From contig JAEZDX010000496.1 in NCBI GenBank assembly GCA_023417975.1, positions 1 through 11,778 of the forward strand: a stretch of DNA of 11,778 bases, read 5' to 3'. The notes below the pieces were generated by a model. The model searched no databases, had not been told where the DNA came from, and saw only the letters and a program-made list of their open reading frames with translations. This document shows positions 5,705 through 11,778 of the stretch, in pieces; position 1 is the stretch's first letter; the number at the start of each line of letters is the position of its first letter. This DNA comes from Bacillota bacterium (lineage in GTDB: Bacteria > Bacillota > Clostridia > Clostridiales > Clostridiaceae). The position numbers and the translations under genes are program-made.

Positions 5705-5753
5705 AAAAACGACAATTATTTTGTTGCGTTTGGTATATCTAAGGGAGTTTTTT
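5686..5753 (+). terminator. Conditional terminator 1 overlapping RAT 1
   Basis: Outer stem CTCTCTTAGA (5686-5695) with TCTAAGGGAG (5738-5747), 10 bp with one G-U pair. An inner stem pairs TACCAAA (5701-5707) with TTTGGTA (5729-5735). Six Ts follow at 5748-5753. Most of RAT 1 is taken up by the 5' arm and adjoining internal loop, so the two structures are mutually exclusive. Confidence 0.8.
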
Positions 5754-5773
5754 ATTTGTAAAGGAGAGAAACT

Positions 5774-6256
5774 ATGTTTAATATATTTAAAAAGAAAATG
5801 GATAGTGATTTATACGCACCGGTAAGCGGAAAAACTGTTGCGTTAGAAAATGTGCCGGATAAAATGTTTTCGAACAAGCTCCTTGGAGAAGGTATAGGCT
5901 TTGAATTTGATGGCAATATAGTATGTGCCCCTTGTGATGGAGAAATTACAGTCATAGCAAATACCTTACATGCCTTTGGCATCACCGCTGTAAACGGTGC
6001 TGAAATTTTAGTGCATATCGGGGTGGATACGGTAAAATTAAACGGCCAAGGGTTTAGGGCATTAACGGAAGTGGGCAAAAAGGTTAAAAAGGGAACACCA
6101 ATTATAGAAATAGACAGAGACTTTATGAAGCAGAATGATATAAATCTGATTACACCTATGGTTATAACAAATAGTAATGATTTTAAGTTTGACGTTGAAA
6201 AAGCTAAGAAGCAGGTTATAGCCGGAGAAAGTATGTTGATTCACTTTACACAATAA
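5774..6256 (+). CDS. PTS glucose-type EIIA component (free-standing)
   Basis: A 160-residue single-domain EIIA of the glucose/beta-glucoside family (Crr-like), a soluble protein that takes phosphate from HPr and passes it to EIIB. The two active-site histidines are present and correctly 15 residues apart: H66 in LHAFGI and H81 (phosphorylated) in ILVHIGVDTVKL. APVSGK near residue 15 and the GEGIGFEFDG block around 38-47 are also typical. The ATG at 5774 is preceded by AAGGAGAG (5761-5767). It is the first gene of the operon, just after the RAT 1 switch, and serves the EIIBC protein, which lacks its own EIIA domain. It could also phosphorylate other EIIB proteins of the cell. Confidence 0.93.
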   Translation: MFNIFKKKMDSDLYAPVSGKTVALENVPDKMFSNKLLGEGIGFEFDGNIVCAPCDGEITVIANTLHAFGITAVNGAEILVHIGVDTVKLNGQGFRALTEVGKKVKKGTPIIEIDRDFMKQNDINLITPMVITNSNDFKFDVEKAKKQVIAGESMLIHFTQ

Positions 6257-6268
6257 GGAGGATTTCTC

Positions 6269-7093
6269 ATGAAAGTTATCAAAAAAATTAACAATAATGT
6301 AGCTGTTTGTTTGGATAGTAATGATAACGAATTAATAGCTTTTGGAAAAGGAATCGGGTTTCCGGCAATGCCATATGAGCTGGCAGATCTGAGCACCATT
6401 TCCATGACCTTCTATAGAATGGATGAAAGTTTCTATAAATTTTTGAAAGAAATTCCGGAAGAGGTATCCCAAATAGCTGCAATTATTGTTAAGAAAGCAC
6501 AGATGACTCTCAAGTGTAATTTGAATCCCAATCTTTTACCGGGACTTGCAGATCATATTAATTTTGCTTTAAAGCGCATGGAAAAGTATAAAGAAATGAA
6601 AATGGTGTTTTCTTATGATATTGAGAAATTGTATCCCGAAGAAACCGAGCTTGGAAGATATGCAGTTAAGCTAGTAGAAGAAAAATTGTCTGTTAAACTG
6701 CCAAAAAGTGAAATAACCAATATTGCAATGCATTTTGTAAATGCGGAAGAAAGCACTAATGAAGCTAATAATTCATATGCTGAAAAGTTAATTGAAGAGC
6801 TCACTAATATTATTGAAACAGATTTTGAAACTAAGATTGATCGTAAAGGTTTTAATTATAACAGATTTGAAATACATCTAAGATATTTTCTTAAAAGAAT
6901 TCAAGATAATAAACAGTTTTTAGATGACAACGGCGTACTTTTTAATGTAATGAAAGAAGAGAATCCCGAAATTTATGAGTGCGCACTTCACATTAGCACA
7001 GTTATTGATATAAAATTGAATTCAAAAATTACGGAAGATGAATTATTGTATTTAATGATGCATATTAGCAGAATTTTAAAAAATAATAAATAG
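6269..7093 (+). CDS. licT: BglG/LicT-family transcriptional antiterminator
   Basis: A 274-residue RNA-binding antiterminator. The CAT RNA-binding domain covers about residues 1-55 (MKVIKKINNNVAVCLD, then FGKGIGF). PRD1 and PRD2 follow, with all four regulatory histidines: H96 (LADHINFA), H155 (IAMHFVN), H203 (EIHLRY) and H265 (LMMHIS). Each lies four residues before its counterpart as remembered in B. subtilis LicT (100, 159, 207, 269). By family knowledge, phosphorylation by the PTS without substrate inhibits it and HPr-dependent phosphorylation activates it. The start at 6269 follows AAGGAGGA, which overlaps the EIIA stop codon, indicating tight coupling. Since RAT 1 precedes its own operon, LicT should promote its own synthesis; RAT 2 downstream controls EIIBC and the glucosidase. 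Confidence 0.95.
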   Translation: MKVIKKINNNVAVCLDSNDNELIAFGKGIGFPAMPYELADLSTISMTFYRMDESFYKFLKEIPEEVSQIAAIIVKKAQMTLKCNLNPNLLPGLADHINFALKRMEKYKEMKMVFSYDIEKLYPEETELGRYAVKLVEEKLSVKLPKSEITNIAMHFVNAEESTNEANNSYAEKLIEELTNIIETDFETKIDRKGFNYNRFEIHLRYFLKRIQDNKQFLDDNGVLFNVMKEENPEIYECALHISTVIDIKLNSKITEDELLYLMMHISRILKNNK

Positions 7094-7103
7094 TAAATAA
7101 TTT

Positions 7104-7132
7104 GGATTGTAACTCGTAACGGAGGCATTACC
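7104..7132 (+). promoter_or_regulatory. RAT antiterminator element 2
   Basis: A 29-nt RAT starting GGATTGTAACT and ending GGAGGCATTACC, closely similar to RAT 1 at both ends but different in the loop. It begins 10 bp after the licT stop and its last bases form the foot of the terminator at 7130-7171. This gives a second LicT checkpoint inside the operon. Confidence 0.9.
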
Positions 7133-7171
7133 GAAATTTACACTAGCATAATAGTGTGATTTCGGTTTTTT
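7130..7171 (+). terminator. Conditional terminator 2 between licT and EIIBC
   Basis: CCGAAAT and ACACTA in the 5' arm pair with TAGTGT and ATTTCGG in the 3' arm, with a small TT/G internal loop. Six Ts follow at 7166-7171. Without LicT binding to RAT 2, transcription should stop here, making EIIA and LicT but not the transporter. Confidence 0.85.
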
Positions 7172-7223
7172 GTTTTTTATTAACAATTACTTCTTAAAAA
7201 ATATAATAAAAAGGAGAAGAAAA

Positions 7224-8603
7224 ATGGCAAAGAAAGAAAGATACGAAGAGCTGGCAGCAAAGGTTTTGGAACTGATAGGTGGAAAGGACAACATAAGTAA
7301 TTTCGGTCATTGTATGACACGATTAAGATTCAACTTGAAGGATACTAGCGTTGTTAAGTTAAACGAAATTGAGAAAATAGACGGAGTTATTGGAGTACAA
7401 TGGTCAAATGAGCAGCTTCAAATTATTATAGGTCAATCAGTTGGAGAGGCATATAAGCTAATCTGTGAAAAAGCAGGAATTGCAGTTGAAAAAGCTATTG
7501 ATGAAAATTTAGATAATAAAAAGAAATTCAGTTTTGGAGCAATTATAGATGGAATCTCAGGAAGCTTAATGCCTATAATACCATTGATAATTGGCGCAGG
7601 TATGCTGAAGGTTATTGTTATACTGGGAGAAATGTTTGGCTTTCTTGTTGCTAAAACTCCCACACATACGGTGTTATCCTTTGCGGCAGATGCAGGCTTT
7701 TACTTCCTTCCAATATTTTTAGGTGCAACTGCAGCAAATAAATTTAAGACCAATATGGGACTTGGAATGTTGTTAGGAGCAATATTAATACATCCTACCT
7801 TTGTAGCCAACGTTACAGGCAATGTGGGTATGTCAATTTTCGGACTTCCTATTTATGCAACATCCTATGCAAGCACTATATTCCCAATAATTATGGCTGT
7901 ATATGTAATGGGATATGTTGAGAGATTCTTACAGAAGATATCACCTGATTCATTAAAATTGATAATAGTACCTGTAGGAACAATTTTAGTAATGTTACCT
8001 TTGACACTTTGCTTAATCGGACCTGCAGGAGCATTTCTAGGTGTTTACTTAGCAAAAGGAATTATGTGGCTGTATAACACATCAGGTTTCTTAGGAGTTT
8101 CCATTTTAGCAGCTGTGTATCCGCTTTTAGTAATAACAGGAATGCATGGAGCCTTAGTTCCTTATATATTCCAATCCTTTGCTACCTTTGGATTCGAACC
8201 TATAGTTTGTACTGCAGGCGTGCTTTCCAACATTAACCAAGGTGCAGCAGCAGCCGCTGTAGCATTAAAGAGTAAAGAGAAAAGGACTAAGTCAGCAGCA
8301 GCTTCCAGTGCCATTACAGCTGTTATAGGCGGAGTAACGGAACCTGCTATGTTCGGTATTAATCTTAGATTGAAGAAGCCGCTTTATGCATCGATGATTG
8401 GAAACTTTATAGGAGCAGCTTTTGCAGGTTTAATGAAGGTATATACTTATGCCTTTGCAGGAAGCGCTGGAATTTTCGGTATTGCCGGTTTCGTAGGACC
8501 AACAAAAATGAATGTTATATATATGGGAATCAGTATGCTGATAGGTTTTGCCGCAACCTTTATTATCACATTATTTATATATAAAGGCGAAGACATATAT
8601 TAA
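7224..8603 (+). CDS. PTS beta-glucoside-type transporter subunit EIIBC
   Basis: A 459-residue membrane transporter that imports and phosphorylates a beta-glucoside. The N-terminal EIIB domain has the phosphorylated cysteine C30 in NFGHCMTRLRF. EIIC begins at about residue 104 with multiple hydrophobic helices. It includes ILIHPTF (H190), GMHGALVPY (H308) and the conserved substrate-site loop GGVTEPAMFG at 369-378. The protein ends FIYKGEDIY with no C-terminal EIIA domain, unlike BglF/BglP of about 610-630 residues; the EIIA is encoded separately at the start of the operon. The ATG at 7224 follows AAGGAG at 7211-7216; an upstream TTG in frame lies inside the terminator T-run and is rejected. 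The exact sugar (aryl-beta-glucoside, cellobiose or other) cannot be told from sequence. Confidence 0.94.
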   Translation: MAKKERYEELAAKVLELIGGKDNISNFGHCMTRLRFNLKDTSVVKLNEIEKIDGVIGVQWSNEQLQIIIGQSVGEAYKLICEKAGIAVEKAIDENLDNKKKFSFGAIIDGISGSLMPIIPLIIGAGMLKVIVILGEMFGFLVAKTPTHTVLSFAADAGFYFLPIFLGATAANKFKTNMGLGMLLGAILIHPTFVANVTGNVGMSIFGLPIYATSYASTIFPIIMAVYVMGYVERFLQKISPDSLKLIIVPVGTILVMLPLTLCLIGPAGAFLGVYLAKGIMWLYNTSGFLGVSILAAVYPLLVITGMHGALVPYIFQSFATFGFEPIVCTAGVLSNINQGAAAAAVALKSKEKRTKSAAASSAITAVIGGVTEPAMFGINLRLKKPLYASMIGNFIGAAFAGLMKVYTYAFAGSAGIFGIAGFVGPTKMNVIYMGISMLIGFAATFIITLFIYKGEDIY

Positions 8604-8620
8604 AAGATGGAGGAAAGAAA

Positions 8621-10066
8621 ATGAGTTTTTCTAAAGATTTCTTTTGGGGAGGGGCTACTGCTGCAAACCAATTTGAAGGAGCATGGAATGAGGATGGAAA
8701 GGGTGATAGTGTATGCGATCACATGACGGGCGGATCGGTAGATAAGCATCGTTATTTCACTAATAATATAGAAGCTGATAACTATTATCCGTCTCATGAA
8801 GGCATAGATTTCTATCACAGATACAAGGAAGATATTGCATTATTTGCAGAGATGGGCTTTAATATGTTTCGTATGTCTATTAATTGGACACGAATATTTC
8901 CTAATGGAGATGAGGAAAAGCCTAATCAAAAGGGTTTGGATTTCTACAGATCTGTTTTTGAGGAATGCAAAAAGTACGGAATTGAGCCATTAGTGACCAT
9001 TTCTCATTATGAATTACCATACAATTTAATGAAAACATATGATGGCTGGCTTGATCGTAAATGTATCGATTTTTATGTTAGATATTGCAACACTTTGTTT
9101 ACGGAATATAAAGCTTTGGTTAAATATTGGCTCACTTTTAATGAAATTAATAGTATTACAATGGGCGTTGGAGATATTGTATCCGGTGGATTTAGATGCG
9201 AAGACGCGCCTGCACAAGTGCTGGGACTTCCTGATACAAAAGAACAGCTGCAGAAAAGATATCAAGCATTGCATCATCAATTTATTGCAAGTGCAAAAGC
9301 AGTAAAGTTAGGTCATGAAATTAATCCGAAATTCAAAATCGGCTGCATGGTTGCAGGAGGCTGCTGCTATCCATATACTTGTAATCCCGAAGATGCACTA
9401 TTGGCACAGAAGCATATGAGGATGAACTATTTTTGCGGCGATGTTCAAGTAAGAGGAGAGTACCCATACTTTACAAAACGCATGTTTGAGGAATTTGGAA
9501 TTTCAATTTCTGTCTTAGATGGTGATAAGGAGATACTCAAAAGTGGTACGGTGGATTTTTATAGTTTTAGCTACTATATGAGCACTTGCAGCACTGTTGA
9601 TGAGGATGCGCTAAAAACTTTAGGAAACGTTGTTATGGGCGTTAAGAATCCATATCTGAAATCCAGCGATTGGGGATGGCAGATTGATCCTAAAGGGCTG
9701 CGCTATTTATTGAATGAGTTATATGGCAGATATCAAATTCCAATGATGGTAGTAGAAAACGGATTAGGTGCAATTGATAAAGTAGAAGAAGACGGCTCGA
9801 TTCATGATACTTACAGAATAGATTACTTACGAGATCATATTATTCAAATGAAGGAAGCAGTTAGCGATGGGGTAGATTTGATTGCATATACTCCTTGGGG
9901 ATGCATTGATTTGATTAGTATATCAACGGGAGAAATGAAAAAGAGATACGGATTTATTTATGTGGATAAGGAGAATTCAGGTAAGGGAACACTAAACAGA
10001 TCTCGCAAAGACTCATTTTATTGGTATAAAAAAGTAATTGAATCTAACGGAAATGAGCTTGATTAA
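8621..10066 (+). CDS. bglA: GH1 6-phospho-beta-glucosidase
   Basis: A 481-residue cytoplasmic glycoside hydrolase family 1 enzyme that cleaves phosphorylated beta-glucosides delivered by the PTS into glucose 6-phosphate and the aglycone or sugar. FWGGATAANQFEGAW near residue 8 is the GH1 N-terminal signature. The acid/base is E175 in TFNEINS, and the nucleophile is E379 in VVENGLGA. The phosphate-binding motif S433...K441-R-Y443 (SISTGEMKKRYGF) distinguishes 6-phospho enzymes from plain beta-glucosidases. The length is usual. It starts 17 bp after the EIIBC stop with GGAGG as ribosome binding site, so it is co-transcribed and depends on the same LicT switches. Confidence 0.95.
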   Translation: MSFSKDFFWGGATAANQFEGAWNEDGKGDSVCDHMTGGSVDKHRYFTNNIEADNYYPSHEGIDFYHRYKEDIALFAEMGFNMFRMSINWTRIFPNGDEEKPNQKGLDFYRSVFEECKKYGIEPLVTISHYELPYNLMKTYDGWLDRKCIDFYVRYCNTLFTEYKALVKYWLTFNEINSITMGVGDIVSGGFRCEDAPAQVLGLPDTKEQLQKRYQALHHQFIASAKAVKLGHEINPKFKIGCMVAGGCCYPYTCNPEDALLAQKHMRMNYFCGDVQVRGEYPYFTKRMFEEFGISISVLDGDKEILKSGTVDFYSFSYYMSTCSTVDEDALKTLGNVVMGVKNPYLKSSDWGWQIDPKGLRYLLNELYGRYQIPMMVVENGLGAIDKVEEDGSIHDTYRIDYLRDHIIQMKEAVSDGVDLIAYTPWGCIDLISISTGEMKKRYGFIYVDKENSGKGTLNRSRKDSFYWYKKVIESNGNELD

Positions 10067-10096
10067 TAAAAAAACCTTTTTCCGCCAATATGAAGG

Positions 10097-10125
10097 GCTC
10101 CGGCAGTTTTTGCCGGAGTCTTTTT
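10097..10125 (+). terminator. Rho-independent terminator of the PTS operon
   Basis: CTCCGGCA (10098-10105) pairs perfectly with TGCCGGAG (10111-10118) around the loop GTTTT, extended by a G-U pair, then TC and five Ts. It lies 31 bp after the glucosidase stop and is the strongest unconditional terminator in the window. Confidence 0.92.
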
Positions 10126-10143
10126 GTGCAGATTTCTTACTGA

Positions 10144-10400
10144 AAATACGATTTATGGCACCCGTTTGACGGCGAAATAGAAAAACTAAAACGAACTGGA
10201 CGTATCTAATAATGGGACAAATTCTGAGCAAAGGAAACTAACCAATGCTCAGGACACACGATTAATAATCGTGTGACATAAAATTGAGGGTAAACCGAGG
10301 ATAAGTATTTTTCATATTACTTTTAACTCATGGGCTCCTTTATTTTTCAATACAATTTTAATACTTTGTTGGGTATACTACATATATTTAAAACTGTTGG
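10144..10400. other. Intergenic region with two adjacent stem-loops
   Basis: No complete gene is seen. A short open stretch at 10144-10209 reads LWHPFDGEIEKLKRTGRI and stop without a start, possibly the tail of a lost gene. Two stem-loops follow within 52 nt. The first pairs CTGAGCA (10224-10230) with TGCTCAG (10246-10252) and has a GG/CC pair inside the loop. The second pairs CACACGATT (10255-10263) with AATCGTGTG (10267-10275) around AAT. Neither is followed by a T-tract. They could belong to a structured RNA or a decayed element; no known riboswitch consensus was recognised. Confidence 0.3.
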
Positions 10401-10455
10401 TTGAACAATCTTTCAAATATAGTATAATTCATTTATACAACATGTGTTGTATAAA
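10401..10455 (+). promoter_or_regulatory. Azoreductase promoter with 24-bp operator-like dyad
   Basis: TTGAAC at 10401-10406, a 16-bp spacer and TATAAT at 10423-10428. Just downstream, 11-bp perfect arms TTTATACAACA (10432-10442) and TGTTGTATAAA (10445-10455) flank a TG centre, covering the predicted start. This is the form of a TetR- or MarR-family operator. No regulator gene lies next to it in the window, so the repressor is encoded elsewhere or was lost. Confidence 0.65.
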
Positions 10456-10578
10456 CGAGGGCGATTAAAAAGTAAGATGCCACCAGTTGAATATAACTGA
10501 TTTGGAATCGAATAAATAAACTCGCAAAAAGAAAGTTGCTTAATTTATTAAATATTATAAATTTTGGAGGTTATATTT

Positions 10579-11211
10579 ATGGCAAATGTATTATTCATCA
10601 AATCTAACGACAGACCAGCAGAGCAAGCGGTTAGTGTCAAAATGTATGATACTTTTTTGAAAACATACAAGGAGTCTCATCCAGAGGATAAAATAATAGA
10701 ACTCGACCTTTTTAACGTTGGTCTGCCATATTACGGTAATACAGCTATTTCGGGACTTTATAAAGCAGCACAAGGATTAGAAAACACTGCGGAAGAAAGT
10801 CAGGCTGCAGAAATAGTGAACCACTATTTGAACGAATTTTTGGCCGTGGACAAAGTTGTTTTAGCATTCCCCTTATGGAACTTAACGGTTCCGGCCCCTC
10901 TCATCACTTATATTTCCTATTTGTTGCAATCAGGGAGAACGTTCAGATACACGGCAGAAGGTCAACCAGAAGGATTGGTTGGCGACAAAAAAGTTGCTCT
11001 TCTCTGTGCTCGTGGCGGAGACTTTTCATCGGAATTTGCAGCTCCATTGGAGATGGGTTTAAATTACGTAAAGAATATACTCGGTGTATTGTTGGGTATC
11101 AAAAACCCTGAGATTGTCGTCATTGAAGGACACGCAAAATACAGAGACCGTGCTGCGGAAATTATCGAATCCGGATTAATCAGAACTGCTGAACTGGCAG
11201 AAATCTTTTAA
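10579..11211 (+). CDS. azoR: FMN-dependent NADH-azoreductase
   Basis: A 210-residue soluble flavodoxin-fold enzyme of the AzoR/quinone reductase family, which transfers two electrons from NAD(P)H through FMN to quinones or azo compounds (family knowledge). The N-terminal MANVLFIKSNDRP is the first beta strand and phosphate loop. FPLWNLTVPAPLITYI at 97-112 is the isoalloxazine-binding signature. CARGGDFS at 143-150 is the later flavin-contact loop. Length is normal. The ATG at 10579 is preceded by GGAGG at 10565-10569; an upstream in-frame TTG lies just before that site and is rejected. It is a single gene behind its own promoter and dyad, followed at once by a truncated NAD(P)H-binding protein gene. 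Codons are visibly richer in G and C than in the genes before it, which hints at a different origin. Confidence 0.93.
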   Translation: MANVLFIKSNDRPAEQAVSVKMYDTFLKTYKESHPEDKIIELDLFNVGLPYYGNTAISGLYKAAQGLENTAEESQAAEIVNHYLNEFLAVDKVVLAFPLWNLTVPAPLITYISYLLQSGRTFRYTAEGQPEGLVGDKKVALLCARGGDFSSEFAAPLEMGLNYVKNILGVLLGIKNPEIVVIEGHAKYRDRAAEIIESGLIRTAELAEIF

Positions 11212-11225
11212 ATCATGTTAAATCA
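11208..11225 (+). repeat. Short tandem repeat at the azoreductase/remnant junction
   Basis: TTAAATCA occurs at 11208-11215 and again at 11218-11225, spaced 10 bp apart, exactly between the azoreductase stop and the truncated gene. Such short repeats are common at deletion end points, but this pair could be chance. Confidence 0.35.
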
Positions 11226-11238
11226 CTCTATTTTGTAG

Positions 11239-11748
11239 CTTGTAACAGGGGAACTCTCAAATGCAACTGCCATTGAAACGGCTGTTTCGGAAGCGGATGT
11301 CGTAATCAGCACATTAGGCCATTCATCTGATATGTCACTAAAACTTAAAGGCACGCCGGTCGCCAACGGACATGATTTGATTATCAAAGCGATGAAGAAA
11401 TTCAATAATAAAAGGTTGATTACTCTCGCGACACCGGCAGAGCAATCTAAAGACGATAGGAAAAACTTATGGACGGTAGTGCCAGGAATATTGGCCAAGA
11501 TATTTTTGCCAAACGGTTATACCGAAATGAAGAAGCTGGAGGTAATCGTTAAACATTCTAACGTGGATTGGACAGCCGTTCGAATTATAAATCCTAATGT
11601 TAAACTCAAAGGACAATCTTATGATTACTCATACGGGGAGCGGCCAAGTAAAATGTCCCTCTCTAGAGAAAATGTGGCCAAATTCATGTATGCTGCCACT
11701 AGGCAAAACCAATTGATCGGGAAAATGCCCATTACCAATAATAATTAA
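11239..11748 (+). pseudogene. 5'-truncated NAD(P)H-binding (atypical SDR / NmrA-like) protein
   Basis: The frame is open for 169 residues beginning LVTGELSNATAIETAVSEAD, the part of an atypical short-chain dehydrogenase that normally follows the Rossmann GxxGxxG segment. About 50 N-terminal residues, including the nucleotide-binding glycine motif, are missing. An in-frame TAG at 11236-11238 directly precedes the homologous part, and no start codon with a ribosome binding site is present; the first internal ATG (11332) has none and would lose more of the fold. The rest (DVVISTLG, the VDWTAVRIINPNV region, and the C-terminal MSLSRENVAKFMYAAT) runs intact to the stop at 11746-11748. It is best read as a remnant. 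A sequencing or assembly deletion is an alternative. Confidence 0.8.
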
Positions 11749-11778
11749 ATGCAGCTAGGTCCCCACTGGGCTCAAGCA

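Noticed and set aside
7170..7223. Upstream TTG start for EIIBC.
   Set aside because: The codon lies within the T-run of terminator 2; the ATG at 7224 has AAGGAG and begins the EIIB domain.
8600..9305. Open frames on both strands inside the 6-phospho-beta-glucosidase gene.
   Set aside because: They are other-frame shadows of a well-supported GH1 gene with no ribosome binding site or recognisable domain.
10456..10493. Frame reading RGRLKSKMPPVEYN and stop, reminiscent of the C-terminal end of IS3-family transposases.
   Set aside because: Only about a dozen residues, upstream sequence is the operator-like dyad, and no inverted repeats or other transposase parts are present.
11749..11778. Possible CCCA/TGGG hairpin at the window end.
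   Set aside because: Too short and truncated by the window edge to interpret.

Overview
The window looks like chromosomal DNA from a low-G+C, Gram-positive anaerobe, most likely a Clostridium or close relative. This rests on A/T-rich codon use, strong AGGAGG-type ribosome binding sites, sigma-A promoters with near-consensus TTGACA and TATAAT boxes, cysteine-rich ferredoxin-type redox proteins, and a BglG/LicT-controlled PTS operon. No rRNA, tRNA, CRISPR array or intact mobile element was seen.

Layout. (1) Positions 1-2407, minus strand: an Rrf2-family regulator, a class I SAM-dependent methyltransferase with a histidine-rich N-terminus, and a MATE exporter cut off by the window edge. Each gene has its own copy of a 29-bp operator-like sequence, with 23 of 29 positions identical in all three, so the three probably form a local regulon. 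(2) 2408-2848: a gene-poor stretch with possible coding scraps and the promoter of the next operon. (3) 2849-4036: an ArsR-type regulator followed by a nitroreductase carrying an N-terminal double [4Fe-4S] ferredoxin domain (TTG start). (4) 4082-5494: a flavodoxin-ferredoxin fusion (EFR1 type) divergent from a TetR-family regulator, with overlapping back-to-back promoters. (5) 5578-10125: a complete beta-glucoside PTS operon: free-standing EIIA(Glc-type), LicT/BglG antiterminator, EIIBC and GH1 6-phospho-beta-glucosidase. It has two separate RAT/terminator switches, one before EIIA and one between licT and EIIBC, and a strong terminator at the end. (6) 10126-11778: an intergenic region with two adjacent stem-loops and a 24-bp dyad over a promoter, then an FMN-dependent NADH-azoreductase and the 3' part of a truncated NAD(P)H-binding protein gene. 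This end appears richer in G+C than the rest.

How the parts work together. The PTS operon would import and phosphorylate a beta-glucoside, and the GH1 enzyme would hydrolyse it in the cytoplasm. LicT would couple expression to substrate through both antiterminators, and a catabolite-repression-like site lies in the leader. The flanking genes (MATE pump, methyltransferase, ferredoxin-nitroreductase, ferredoxin-flavodoxin, azoreductase, NAD(P)H-binding remnant) fit handling of redox-active or electrophilic xenobiotics. Several have their own adjacent one-component regulator and visible operator-like repeats. The most notable unexplained feature is the Rrf2-methyltransferase-MATE module, with its three operator copies and an approximately 67-bp direct repeat bracketing the methyltransferase gene.
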